From the NCBI GenBank assembly GCA_963745955.1, contig CAVUZI010000005.1:124001-188000 (forward strand): a stretch of DNA of 64,000 nt, written 5' to 3'. Below are positions 1 to 8,727 of the stretch, one piece after another (positions within the stretch are counted from its first letter, which is position 1; the number at the start of each line of letters is the position of its first letter). The stretch comes from Bog-756 sp963745955. GTDB taxonomy: Bacteria; Actinomycetota; Acidimicrobiia; Acidimicrobiales; RAAP-2. The position numbers and the translations under genes were made by a program. The notes under the pieces were generated by a model. That model saw nothing but the letters and a program-made list of their open reading frames with translations, did no database searches and was not told where the DNA came from.

Positions 1-400
1 ACTGCCAGCTCACCGCGCCGGGCTCGGCCATGCTCCCGCCGTTCTTGTTGAACAGGTTCCGGATCTCCGATCCCGTGCGGTTGCGGTTGTCGGACAGGCA
101 CTCGACGATCACGGCCACGCCGGCCGGGGCGTAGCCCTCGTAGGAGATCGACTCGTAGCGGACGCCCTCGAGCTCGCCGGAGCCCCGCTTGATGGCCCGC
201 TCGATGGTGTCGATGGGCACCGAGGCATCCCGGGCCTTGGTGTACATGGTCCGGAGGCTGGCGTTGGCGGTCATGTCGCTCCCGCCCTCGCGGGCGGCCA
301 CCTCGACCTGGCGGATGATCTTGGCGAACACCTTGGCCCGGGCGGCGTCCTTGGCCCCCTTCTGGTGCTTGGTGGTGGCCCATTTGGAGTGTCCCGACAC
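1..400 (-). CDS. yebC: YebC/PmpR-family protein, C-terminus cut by the window edge
   Basis: The reverse strand gives about 133 N-terminal residues that begin SGHSKWATTKHQKGAKDAAR, the conserved opening of the YebC/PmpR/TACO1 family. Later conserved pieces include the stretch around IERAIKRGSGE and NRNRTGSEIRN. Family members are about 250 residues, so the C-terminal half lies outside the window. They act in the cytoplasm as DNA-binding regulators or, by recent work on the family, as ribosome-associated translation factors. I chose the GTG at 400 because it places Ser-Gly-His-Ser-Lys-Trp directly after the initiator and lies 2 nt after the pdxT stop. It is the last visible gene of the thrS-to-yebC block, a position also seen in Mycobacterium. 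Confidence 0.93.
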   Translation of the reverse strand, partial: MSGHSKWATTKHQKGAKDAARAKVFAKIIRQVEVAAREGGSDMTANASLRTMYTKARDASVPIDTIERAIKRGSGELEGVRYESISYEGYAPAGVAVIVECLSDNRNRTGSEIRNLFNKNGGSMAEPGAVSWQ

Positions 401-402
401 GG

Positions 403-1042
403 CTAGTGCCTCCCCTCTTTGGTCATCTCGACGAACAGCTGATGAAGCCTACGGTCGCCCGTCAACTCGGGATGGAACGAGGTGGCTCAGGACCGGGCCC
501 TGCCGGCAGACGACCGGACGCTGCGGCGGGGGCGGACCGCCGCCACCCTCGTCCCGGCCGTCCCGCGCCGGAGGCAACGTGGCCAGCACGTCGACCTGCG
601 GGCCGGCCCGCTCGACCACCGGGGCCCGGATGAAGACGGCGTGGACCGGCTCGTCGCCGAGCCCGGACACCGCGATGTCGGACTCGAACGACGCCACCTG
701 GCGGCCGTACCCGTTCCGGCGGATGGTCAGATCGATGGCCCCGAAGCGCCGCTGGTCGTCACGGCCGTCGAGCACCGTCTCGGCCAACAGGATCATCCCG
801 GCGCAGGTGCCGAACACCGGGAGCCCCGCGGCCAACGCCTCGGCCAGGGGATCGAACAGGCCGGAGGACTCCAAGAGCATCGACAGGGTGGTCGACTCGC
901 CACCGGGGATGATCAGCCCCTCGAGCCCGTCGACGTCGGCCCGCTCCCGCACCATCCGGACCCGCTCGCCCAGCGATTCGACCGCGGCCACATGTTCGCG
1001 GACATCACCTTGGAGGGCGAGAACGCCCAGTCCCATCCTCAC
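403..1042 (-). CDS. pdxT: Pyridoxal 5'-phosphate synthase glutaminase subunit PdxT (frameshifted)
   Basis: This is a class I glutamine amidotransferase that supplies ammonia to PdxS for direct PLP synthesis from ribose 5-phosphate, glyceraldehyde 3-phosphate and glutamine. The N-terminus (LGVLALQGD), the PGGESTT oxyanion loop near residues 46-52 and the nucleophile Cys80 in GTCAGM are all in one frame. The catalytic His-Glu pair (FHPEL) and the tail ending VEMTKEGRH lie in a different frame after about position 490. One indel at about 480-500 therefore splits the gene. Corrected length is about 210 residues, normal for PdxT. The start is ATG 1042 or the second Met at 1036, about 30 nt after pdxS and 2 nt before yebC, consistent with one operon. 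Confidence 0.93.
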
Positions 1043-1072
1043 CCTCCTCGGCGCGGCCGACCGGGCGGGCGG

Positions 1073-1991
1073 TCACCAGCCACGTTCGGCCAGATGCACC
1101 CCGAGCGTGCCCATCTCCTGACCGGCCATGGCATCGCCGAGGCCGGTCGAGACCTTGGCCACGAGGCCGGCGTCGGTGTAGTGGGCGGTGGCCTCCACGA
1201 TGGCACGGGCCATCCGCGACGGGTTGGCGCTCTTGAAGATCCCCGACCCCACGAACACCGCCTCGGCTCCGAGCTGCATGACGAGCGAGGCGTCGGCCGG
1301 GGTGGCGATCCCGCCGGCGCAGAACAGCGGGACCGGGAGGCGACCGGTGGCGGCGACCTCCTCGACCAGGCCGATGGGTGCGGCCAACTCCTTGGCCCAC
1401 CCGTACCGCTCGGCCGAGTCGGCCTCGGTCACCCGACGGATGTCCCCGAGGATCGACCGCAGGTGCCGGACCGCCTCCACGATGTTGCCGGTCCCTGCCT
1501 CGCCCTTGGAACGGATCATCGCCGCACCCTCCGAGATCCGGCGCAGTGCCTCCCCGAGGTTGGTGGCGCCGCACACGAAGGGCACGTCGTAGACCCACTT
1601 GTCGATGTGGTTGGCCTCGTCGGCCGGGTGTCAGCACCTCGCTCTCGTCGATGTAGTCGACGCCGAGTGCCGCCAGCACCTGGGCTTCGGCGAAGTGGCC
1701 GATGCGGGCCTTGGCCATGACCGGGACCGTCACCGCAGCCTTGATCCCCTCGATCAACGCGGGGTCGCTCATCCGGGCCACCCCGCCGTCGCGCCGGATG
1801 TCGGCCGGCACCCGCTCGAGGGCCATGACCGCCACCGCCCCGGCGTCCTCGGCCACCTTGGCCTGCTCGGCATCGACCACGTCCATCACGACCCCGCCGC
1901 GCAGCATCTCGGCCAGGCCCCGTTTGACCGTGAAGGTGCCGGTCGGACGTTCGTCCCCGGACGTGCGTGCTTCGGTCATCGGGTCACCCAT
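1073..1991 (-). CDS. pdxS: Pyridoxal 5'-phosphate synthase lyase subunit PdxS (frameshifted)
   Basis: This is the (beta/alpha)8-barrel synthase that forms PLP with PdxT. The N-terminal half (VKRGLAEMLRGGVVMDV, VMAKARIGHFAEAQ) reads well to DESEVLTP. The rest (HIDKWVYDVPFVCGATNLG, IRSKGEAGTGNIVEAVRH, FCAGGIATPADA) is in another frame. Dropping one C from a CCC run near 1625-1632 restores the conserved TPADEANHIDKW. PdxS is among the most conserved bacterial proteins and pdxT sits beside it, so I read this as a sequence error rather than a pseudogene. Corrected length is about 305 residues. The start is ATG 1991, with an alternative Met at 1979. Confidence 0.94.
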
Positions 1992-2097
1992 GGGGCCATT
2001 CTACCCTCCGCCATCACGACCAGAGCCCGGACATGCCACACCGGCCGGCCCCGAGGGGCGGCCGGTGTGGCATGCGTTCCGGCTGGTCGGCAGGGGC

Positions 2098-2682
2098 TCA
2101 GGCCTGGAGCACCGCCTCGAGCTCGATCTGGATGTCCACCTTCTTGGCCAAGAGGATGCTCCCGCTGGCGTCGGCCACGGCACCGAAGGAGACGCCGAAC
2201 TCATCACGGTTGATGGACGTCGATGCGCTGAAGCCCACCCGCTGGTTGCCCCACGGGTCCTGCACCACACCTTCGTAGGTGACGTCGAGGGTCACCGGCT
2301 TGGTCACGCCGCGGATGGTCAGGTCACCGACGACCTTGAACTCGGTCGGGCTCTCGGCCTCGATGGATGTGCTGGTGAAGGTCCACGAGGGGTGGTTCTC
2401 GACGTCGAAGAAGTCGTTGGTGCGCAGATGGTTGTCCCGGGTCTCCTCACGGGTGTCCACACTGGTCGCGTCGATGGTCACCGTCGCCTTGGACCGGGTG
2501 GGGTCCTCGGCGAGCTCGAGCGTGCCCTCGAACTTGCTCAACCGGCCCCGCACCTTGGACACGGCCAGGTGCCGCACGGCGAAGCCCAACTCGGAATGCG
2601 ACGGGTCGATCACGTACGTCCCCACCGCCGGGTACTCCACCCCGTTGACGTTCCTGCTGGTTACTGTGGTCTCTGTTGTCAT
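2098..2682 (-). CDS. YceI-family lipocalin-like protein
   Basis: The 194-residue product has YceI hallmarks: YVIDPSHSELGFAVRHL near residue 20, then an alternating beta-strand pattern and the ending GVSFGAVADASGSILLAKK. YceI proteins form a small beta-barrel that binds isoprenoid-type lipids such as polyisoprenoids or ubiquinone-like molecules. This copy has no signal peptide, so it is probably cytosolic. The start at 2682 was chosen because an AAGGAG Shine-Dalgarno sequence lies just upstream, and an in-frame extension further upstream looks non-coding. It is divergent from a MarR regulator with a palindromic operator between them, so MarR control of this gene is likely. Divergent marR-yceI pairs are seen in other actinobacteria. 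Confidence 0.9.
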   Translation of the reverse strand: MTTETTVTSRNVNGVEYPAVGTYVIDPSHSELGFAVRHLAVSKVRGRLSKFEGTLELAEDPTRSKATVTIDATSVDTREETRDNHLRTNDFFDVENHPSWTFTSTSIEAESPTEFKVVGDLTIRGVTKPVTLDVTYEGVVQDPWGNQRVGFSASTSINRDEFGVSFGAVADASGSILLAKKVDIQIELEAVLQA

Positions 2683-2772
2683 GTCTGCTCCTTCTTTCGT
2701 CCTCGGCACTCGCTGTCGGGTACTCGTCCTCGGTGCCTCCTCCTCCGGCCGCACCCTGGCGCCCGAAGTTGC

Positions 2773-2812
2773 TTGCACCAACAACTATATCTAAGATTGT
2801 TTGTTGTCGCAA
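2773..2812. promoter_or_regulatory. Palindromic operator between yceI and marR
   Basis: Two nested inverted arms share one centre: TTGC at 2773-2776 pairs with GCAA at 2809-2812, and CAACAA at 2779-2784 pairs with TTGTTG at 2801-2806. The segment is strongly AT-rich against its high-GC surroundings. It lies between the divergent yceI and marR starts, upstream of the marR -10. This is the expected place and form for a MarR-family dimer site that represses both genes. Binding itself is inferred. Confidence 0.6.
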
Positions 2813-2830
2813 GTACCATTACCCATCTTG

Positions 2831-2836
2831 TACAAT
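2831..2836 (+). promoter_or_regulatory. -10 element TACAAT of a leaderless marR promoter
   Basis: TACAAT matches the bacterial -10 consensus in five of six positions and ends exactly 7 nt before ATG 2844. This spacing places the transcription start at or next to the A of the start codon. No Shine-Dalgarno sequence is present. This favours ATG 2844 over the in-frame ATG 2835, which would overlap the -10. Confidence 0.6.
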
Positions 2837-2843
2837 GGCAAAC

Positions 2844-3356
2844 ATGGGACGAACGGTGGTGACGGATGACGAACGGCTGACCACGGTCGGCCTCCTCTTC
2901 GAATCGGCGGCCGGGCTTCGAAGGGTGTTCCAACGCCGGTTCGAGTCGGAGCGGGCGCTTTCCAACCAGTCGTTCGACGTGCTCATCCGTCTGGCCCGCT
3001 CCCCCGGCTCGGAGCTGAGGATGAGCGAGTTGGCGGCTCAGACCTCGCTGACACCGAGCGGGCTCACCCGGTCGGTCGACCGCCTCGTCGAACAGGATCT
3101 GGTCGTGCGGAGGGTCTGCCCCGAGGACCGCAGGGGCGCGTTCGCCGTGCTGACCCCCGCCGGTCAGGCATTGATGGACCGGGCCATCCCCGACCACCTG
3201 GCCCACATCGACGAGCTGCTGAGCAACCTCTTCACGGCCGAGGAGGAAGAGACCCTGGCCGTCCTGCTCCGCAAGCTCCGCGACCATCTGTTCGCCAGCA
3301 ATTCGGAGTGGGCACTGGCGCACGAGGACACCGACATGTGCCCGGGGGTCGACTGA
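2844..3356 (+). CDS. MarR-family transcriptional regulator
   Basis: The 170-residue winged-helix protein has the MarR pattern: a helical N-terminus, LRMSELAAQTSLTPSGLTRS as the recognition helix-turn-helix near residues 55-75, and DRRGAFAVLTPAGQALMDRA as the wing and following helix. Such dimeric repressors release DNA on binding phenolic ligands or on oxidation. No conserved redox Cys is present near the N-terminus, so a ligand-sensing type is more likely than an OhrR type. It is divergent from the YceI gene and shares the palindromic spacer, suggesting autoregulation plus yceI control. The gene ends 63 nt from the convergent M48 peptidase gene. Confidence 0.9.
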   Translation: MGRTVVTDDERLTTVGLLFESAAGLRRVFQRRFESERALSNQSFDVLIRLARSPGSELRMSELAAQTSLTPSGLTRSVDRLVEQDLVVRRVCPEDRRGAFAVLTPAGQALMDRAIPDHLAHIDELLSNLFTAEEEETLAVLLRKLRDHLFASNSEWALAHEDTDMCPGVD

Positions 3357-3419
3357 ACATCAGCTCCCGGCAGTCCGGCCTGTCAGCCGGGACCGGCCGG
3401 TCAGCGCGAGTGACGCCGG

Positions 3420-4681
3420 TCAGCGGAGTGATTGTGCGGCCGCACGCACCCGGGTGTCGTCGAGGTTGCCCTCCACCGGGGCGGCGCGATCGGCACCGGC
3501 CAGCGGGTCGATCCACAGCCACCGGGTGAGGGCGGCGATCCGGCCCGTGCCCGGGGGCCACGGTTGTGGGGTCACCGTGCGGCCCACCATCGTCTCGAGG
3601 GCCGAGCCGATGCCGGGGGGATAGCGAACCACGACCGCGGCGCGCTGGTCGGCCGAGAACTCACGGCCCCGCCCGACGAGCGTGTGCACCCTGTCGGCCC
3701 CGAACTCGGTTCCCCGGACCACAGCCCAGGGGACGGTGGCGACGACGGCGAGGCCGGCGACGACGGTGTCGTGCCGCTTTATGTGGACCAGTTCGTGGGC
3801 CAGCACTCCTTCCAGCTCGACCAGGGTCAGCAACTCGTCGAGGCCGGACGTCACCACCAGCTTGGCCGAGTCGGGATCCCGCCCGACGGCCATGGCGTTC
3901 GGGACGGCGCTCTCGACCACGCAGATGGTCGGTCGGGGCAGGCCCATGGTGGCGCACAGCCCGTCGACCAGATTGTCCAGCCGCGGATACTCCCACTCGT
4001 CGGTCGGGGTGGCTCCGACCGCCCGCACGACAACGTCAGGGGCAGCCCGCCACAACCACACGGAGAGGACGACGGTGACCACCACCAGTGCCACGGCGCC
4101 GACCAGCAGGAGCCCGGCCAGCGCCAGGACCACGGCCACCAACACGCCGGCCACCAGCGCGGGCGTCAAGCAGATGACCATGGCCCGCCGTCGGTTGGCG
4201 TGGACGGCGGCGGCCTCCTCGCTGCCCTCGCCCGAGCGATCCACGGCCGACGCCGGCGGTGTCGACCCCGCGGTCCGCGGCGGGGCGGTCCCACCCGTCC
4301 GCGGGCCCTGTTTCGCGCCCCCACCGCCCTGGCCGCCGGATCTCGAGCGACGGAGAGGACGATCTGTTCCCCGCGGAGCCCCGCGACCCCCCACCGCCCT
4401 TGCCGCCCGACGACGACCCGGCCCGTCCGCCACCTTGTCCGGCGCCTGCCTTCGAGTCCCTGTTCCCGCCCGAGGACGGCCCGCCGGCGCCTCGACCGCC
4501 CGCCGCCCCCCCGGTTGCGGTTGCGGTTGCGGTTCCTGTTCGAACTCGAGGACCGGCCCGAACCCGATCCCGCCGGACCGCCGGGACCCGAGGGGTTCCG
4601 ACCGCCGGTGGACGGCTGACCCCGGGCACCGGGCCTCCCCGCTGGGCCGGCCGGCTCGGAGGGATCTTTGGATTCACTCAT
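3420..4681 (-). CDS. M48-family membrane zinc metallopeptidase with disordered N-terminus (frameshifted)
   Basis: The C-terminal 280 residues contain two adjacent membrane segments (LTPALVAGVLVAVVLALAGL and the hydrophobic stretch after it), the zinc motif HELVH within LAHELVHIKRHD, and the third-ligand region EFSADQRA. This is an HtpX/Ste24-like M48 endopeptidase that would act on membrane or misfolded proteins. The N-terminus is low-complexity Gly/Ser/Arg/Asn-rich, spread over three frames. It starts at ATG 4681 (MSESKDPSEPAGP), so two indels at about 4430-4530 are needed for continuity. Total length is about 420 residues. It begins 22 nt after the pimA stop, so it is probably in the same operon. 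The long polar N-terminus is unusual for the family. Confidence 0.85.
4512..4535. repeat. Hexanucleotide tandem repeat within the M48 gene
   Basis: Four consecutive copies of a 6-nt unit (CGGTTG three times, then CGGTTC). On the minus strand they encode an alternating Asn-Arg tract in the disordered N-terminal region of the peptidase. One frame change of that gene lies close by, so slippage or miscounting of this tract could explain it. Confidence 0.8.
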
Positions 4682-4703
4682 GGTCCGAGCAGTGTACGGC
4701 CGC

Positions 4704-5915
4704 TCAGGGCCGGGGCCCGACCATCGCCGAGCGGTACCAACCCTCGTACCACCCGGCCAACCGCTCCATCGACCATCCATCGGCCCGACGGGCTGCGGCC
4801 GAGAGCCAGCACTGGCGCGGTGGCCTCCCGATCCGGCCCGGTCACGCAGCCGGACACGGCCAGCTCCCCGGAGAGGACCCCGGCCAGGGCGTCGGCCAGC
4901 TGCGGCGCGTCGCCCGGAGGAACCAGCACCGCGCACCCACCGGCCGCCGACCGGTAGCCGTCGATGTCACTGGCCACCACCGGTGTCCGCGCCGCCATGG
5001 CCTCGAGCAGCACCATGCCGAACGACTCACCACCGAGGGACGGTGCGCACAGGACGTCGGCCGCCACCAGCCGTCGCACCTTCTCGTCCTCGGGGAGGAC
5101 GCCGAGCCAGACGACGTCGGACGACCCGGGGTGGTCACGCCGGAGGGCGTCGGACTGGGGCCCGTCACCCGCGATCCAAAGCCGTGGCCGTCCGCGGTCG
5201 CCGCCGCGGTCGCCGCCGTGGGGGTCCGTTCCCGGTCGGTCGACCAGCCGGTCGAAGGCCTCGAGGAGGACGCGCAAACCCTTCCGCTCCTCGTGGCGAC
5301 CGAGGAACAGGATGGTCGGTCGGTCGGTCGGCCACGGGACGACGTCTCGATAGCGGTCCAGCTCGATCCCGTTGAACCCGACCTCGTAGGTGCCGCCGAG
5401 TGCGTGCGACGCGGTGGCCCGCGCCGCCTCGGACACGGCCGTCCGGACGGCCAGGCGTCCGGCCAACCGACGGACCAACGGACCGAGCAGCGGTGTAGAG
5501 GGCGCTGCCGCCGTTGCGGTGGAACGTGGCCACCATGGGAGGGACGTCCCGACCCACCAGCAGTCCGTAGGGCAGGCCGGGCGTGAAGGGCTCGTGCACG
5601 TGGACCACGTCGAAGGACATCGACTTCGAGCGAGCGGAGGGCCCGCGCCGCGGATCGGACCGAGAGGCTCACGGGAGCCACCGAGCCGTTGGCCGGCAGC
5701 GAGACCGAGCGGCCGGTGGCCACCAGGTCGACGCCGGTCGGAGCGTCCCCGGCATCGTCCAGCGGGGCGAACACGGTGACACGGTGACCGGCGGCCTTCT
5801 GGGCCCGGGCCAGCCCGATCACCTGACCCTGGACCCCACCGGGCCGGGACAGGCTGTACGGACAGACCAGCGCGATGCGGAGTGACGAGGATGTCGACGG
5901 GCCGGCGATCTCCAC
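4704..5915 (-). CDS. pimA: Phosphatidylinositol alpha-mannosyltransferase PimA-like GT4 (frameshifted)
   Basis: This GDP-mannose-dependent glycosyltransferase would add the first mannose to phosphatidylinositol on the cytoplasmic membrane face. The N-terminus IALVCPYSLSRPGGVQGQVI is the PimA signature with the GGV loop. Next come VVHVHEPFTPGLPYGLL, then a C-terminal GT-B half with ILFLGRHEERKGL and the donor motif GGESFGMVLLEAMAA. The tail WSMERLAGWYEGWYRSAM ends at TGA 4704. These blocks fall in four frame segments, so at least three indels lie near 5620, 5500 and 4830. Corrected length is about 400 residues. GTG 5915 was chosen over TTG 5918. The gene starts 7 nt after the upstream GGDEF gene. 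Confidence 0.9.
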
Positions 5916-5922
5916 CAACCGG

Positions 5923-7788
5923 TCAGTCCATCATCGATCGGCGTTCCCGCCGGCGGCTCCATTTGACCCCGTACATGGCGTCGTCCGCCCGGCTCAACAG
6001 CCTGGACGGGTCCGTGTCGGGATTGTCGGCGAAGACGCCGCCCACCGAGGCCAGGACGGACAGGGTCCGTCCGTCGATGCGGTAGGGCCGGGCCAGGGCG
6101 GTCGAGATGCGTTCGGCGATGCGGAGCATCTCCTCCTCCCCGCTCTCCACGTCGCAGACCACGACGAACTCGTCCCCACCCAGCCGGGCCACCGTGTCGG
6201 TGGGGCGCACGATGGCCAGGAGCCTGCGGGCCACGGCCACCAGCATGTCGTCTCCCACGTCGTGCCCGAGCACGTCGTTGATCTCCTTGAACTCATCCAG
6301 GTCGAGCAGGAAGACGGCCACCCCCGGTTGGCCGCCGGACTCTCCGGGGTACAACCCCGGCAGGCGACGGGCCAGGGCGTCGATGGCCTCCTGCAACCGC
6401 TCGGCCAACAGCGTCCGGTTGGCCAGCCCGGTGAGAGGATCGTGGAGGGCCATCTCGGCCAGCCGTTCCTCGTTCAGCTTCTGTTCGGTGACGTCGTGCA
6501 TGGCCACGACCGCCCCGAGCATCGAGCCTTCCTCGTCCACCAGTGCCTGGGCGTTGACGCTGACCTTGCGCTGATCGCCGTTGCGCGACTCGAGGATGAT
6601 CTCGATGTCGCGCAACTGCTCGCCCGACATGGCCCTGATCAGAGGGTTCTCACGCTGGGCCATGGGCGACCCGTCCGGCCGGCGCAGCCCCTGGTCGGTG
6701 GGGATCGTGCCGATCGGGTCGTCTTCCCGGTCGAACCCGTGGAGCTGGCGTGCCGCCGGGTTGAACACGGTGATGCGCCCCTCGTCGTCACAAGCCACGA
6801 TGCCCTCTTCGAGCGTGTCCAACAGCACCTGGAGGAACTGCTCCTCCCGGCGGAGCTCGACCGCCGACCGGCGCGCCGCGGTGACGTCGCTGAACGAGGC
6901 CACCGCACCGGCGATCTGGCCGTCCGCGCCGAACATGGCCTGGGTGTTGCTCCGGACCCACATCGCCGGCCGCCCCTTGCGCAGGAGTCCGTGCACGACC
7001 CCGACCGACCGCCGGCCGTGTTGCAGGGCCTGCCCGATGGGGTCGGCCCGCCCGTCCACGGTCTCACCTTCGACATCGATGACCTCGAGACCTCGCGAAC
7101 GGGCAGCATCCATGAGATCCCCGATGCGCCGGCCGATCAGACGCACTCGGGGGGCTTCGAACATCACTTCGAACGCCTCGTTCACCCGGACCACGGTGCC
7201 GTCGGCATCGACCATCATCACCCCATCGGCCAGGGACTCGATGATCGTGGCCTGGCGCCGGTCCACGTCGAGGACCCGCTGCTCGAGGTTCTTGTGCTCG
7301 GTGATGTCACGGATGTTGACGACGATCCCGCCGATGGGATCGTCGAGATGGTTGGCCGCCACGACCTCGAGATCGATCGGCTTCCCGTCGGCCCGGACCG
7401 TGCGCATCTCGAGGGAGACGGACAGCCGGCGCCGCGCCACCAGGTCGCTGAACAGGGCGCGCACCGGCTCGACGCTCAAGGAGTCGAACAGCCCGAACGC
7501 ATCGAGCCCCACGACATTGCTGATGTCGTAGCCGAAGAGGCGCTCGGCCGACGCACTCACGAAGATGAACCGGCCGGTGGCGCCGATCACCGCGATCACG
7601 TCGAAGTCCTGTTCGTTGAGCGAGTGGAACCGCGGCTCGCCCGCCGGCCGCGATCCATTGCCGACCGGAAGGTCGGGAACCGGACGCGACGGGGCGGTCC
7701 GCTCCGGAACACGGTTCATGGCCACCGGATGTCCGAGCGCCTCGAACTCGGCGTCCCCGGCGAGGGGGCGGCTCTCGAACTTCGTCAC
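5923..7788 (-). CDS. PAS-PAS-PAS-GGDEF diguanylate cyclase
   Basis: The 621-residue cytosolic protein has three PAS domains (about residues 60-170, 175-300 and 305-430; note FIFVSASAERLFGYDISN and VVAMHDVTEQKLNEERLAEM) followed by a GGDEF domain (DPLTGLANRTLL start, LGGDEFVVV active site, ADDAMYGVK end). GGDEF enzymes condense two GTP into the second messenger c-di-GMP. The active-site motif is intact and no EAL domain follows. There is no membrane segment, so PAS-bound ligands or partners must supply the signal. GTG 7788 overlaps the acyltransferase TGA as GTGA, and pimA starts 7 nt downstream, so this sensor is embedded in the PIM lipid operon. An in-frame upstream extension inside the previous gene was rejected. 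Confidence 0.93.
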   Translation of the reverse strand: MTKFESRPLAGDAEFEALGHPVAMNRVPERTAPSRPVPDLPVGNGSRPAGEPRFHSLNEQDFDVIAVIGATGRFIFVSASAERLFGYDISNVVGLDAFGLFDSLSVEPVRALFSDLVARRRLSVSLEMRTVRADGKPIDLEVVAANHLDDPIGGIVVNIRDITEHKNLEQRVLDVDRRQATIIESLADGVMMVDADGTVVRVNEAFEVMFEAPRVRLIGRRIGDLMDAARSRGLEVIDVEGETVDGRADPIGQALQHGRRSVGVVHGLLRKGRPAMWVRSNTQAMFGADGQIAGAVASFSDVTAARRSAVELRREEQFLQVLLDTLEEGIVACDDEGRITVFNPAARQLHGFDREDDPIGTIPTDQGLRRPDGSPMAQRENPLIRAMSGEQLRDIEIILESRNGDQRKVSVNAQALVDEEGSMLGAVVAMHDVTEQKLNEERLAEMALHDPLTGLANRTLLAERLQEAIDALARRLPGLYPGESGGQPGVAVFLLDLDEFKEINDVLGHDVGDDMLVAVARRLLAIVRPTDTVARLGGDEFVVVCDVESGEEEMLRIAERISTALARPYRIDGRTLSVLASVGGVFADNPDTDPSRLLSRADDAMYGVKWSRRRERRSMMD

Positions 7789-8690
7789 GTGGCCGCCACC
7801 CGATCGGCCAGCCACAGCGGCTGGAAGACGTGCCACTGATCGGGAGCCTGCCGGATCAGTCCCTCGAAGCGGGTGGCGATCCCCTGGGTGAGCCGGGTCA
7901 CGTCCTCCCGCAGGGAGCCGCGACGGGTCGTGTCGAGCGGCGGCTGCACGAGGGCGCGGTGGTCGCGACCCGGACCGCTGTAGACAGCACCGGTGACCAG
8001 CTGTGCACCGCTCCGGATGGCCAGGGTGGCCGGGCCCGCCGGCATGGTGGTCGTCTCGCCGAAGAACTCCACTTCGATGCCGTTGCCGGCCAGGTCGCGA
8101 TCGCTGAGCAGACCGACCAGTCCGCCGCGGCGCAGGGTGGAGATCACCGAACTTCCCGATGACGCGTCCAGGGGCACGATGGTCAGCCCCATGGCGGCAC
8201 GCTGCTCGACGAAGAACTCGAACAGTTCCGGGGGCTCGATCCGCTCGGCAACCGCGGTCATGGGCAGGCCCTGCGTGGCCAGAAACGCACCCCCGAACTC
8301 CCAGCTCCCGACATGCGGTAGTGCCATGATGACGCCCTTTCCGGCTGCCATCCCTTCCACCAGATACCTCAGGCCCTGGACCAACGTGCGCTGCTCGACC
8401 TCGATCGGCGGCGTCCGTCCGAGCCGGGCTCCTTCAACCCAGTACCGAGCGTAGGCCCGAAACGACCGCCGTGCCCACCGGTCGAGGATGACCCGGTCGT
8501 CGGCGTCGTCGGGATCGGCTCCGAGGACCCGCTGCAGGTTGGTCGAGACCATCTCACGATGGTCGCTGCGCACCTTGAACATCACGTCCCCGGCCAGGTT
8601 GGCCACGCCCAGTGCCACCGGTTCGGGCAGCGCGGACAGGCACCGGCCGAGCGTGGTGTACGTGCGGAACACCGCTTGCCCCTTGTTCAC
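7785..8690 (-). CDS. PatA-like phosphatidylinositol mannoside acyltransferase
   Basis: The 301-residue protein belongs to the LpxL/HtrB/PatA acyltransferase family. It has the catalytic HX4E motif in ALPHVGSWEFGG near residue 130, plus the family blocks GLVGLLSDRDL and VEFFGETTTMPAGPATLA. In mycobacteria the gene between pgsA and pimA acylates the mannose of PIM with palmitoyl-CoA at the inner membrane. The neighbours pgsA (upstream) and pimA (downstream) support the same role here. GTG 8690 (Val-Asn-Lys-Gly-Gln) was chosen, 37 nt after pgsA; a longer in-frame N-terminus overlaps pgsA and looks unlike the family. The next gene starts within its stop codon. Confidence 0.9.
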   Translation of the reverse strand: MNKGQAVFRTYTTLGRCLSALPEPVALGVANLAGDVMFKVRSDHREMVSTNLQRVLGADPDDADDRVILDRWARRSFRAYARYWVEGARLGRTPPIEVEQRTLVQGLRYLVEGMAAGKGVIMALPHVGSWEFGGAFLATQGLPMTAVAERIEPPELFEFFVEQRAAMGLTIVPLDASSGSSVISTLRRGGLVGLLSDRDLAGNGIEVEFFGETTTMPAGPATLAIRSGAQLVTGAVYSGPGRDHRALVQPPLDTTRRGSLREDVTRLTQGIATRFEGLIRQAPDQWHVFQPLWLADRVAAT

Positions 8691-8727
8691 GAGCCCTCGT
8701 CCTCGATCTGTCGGTGGCCGGGCCGAC

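Noticed and set aside
3432..5586. Long plus-strand ORFs opposite the M48 and pimA genes
   Set aside because: They are antisense shadows of high-GC minus-strand genes, with Arg/Pro/Ala-rich composition and no known motifs.
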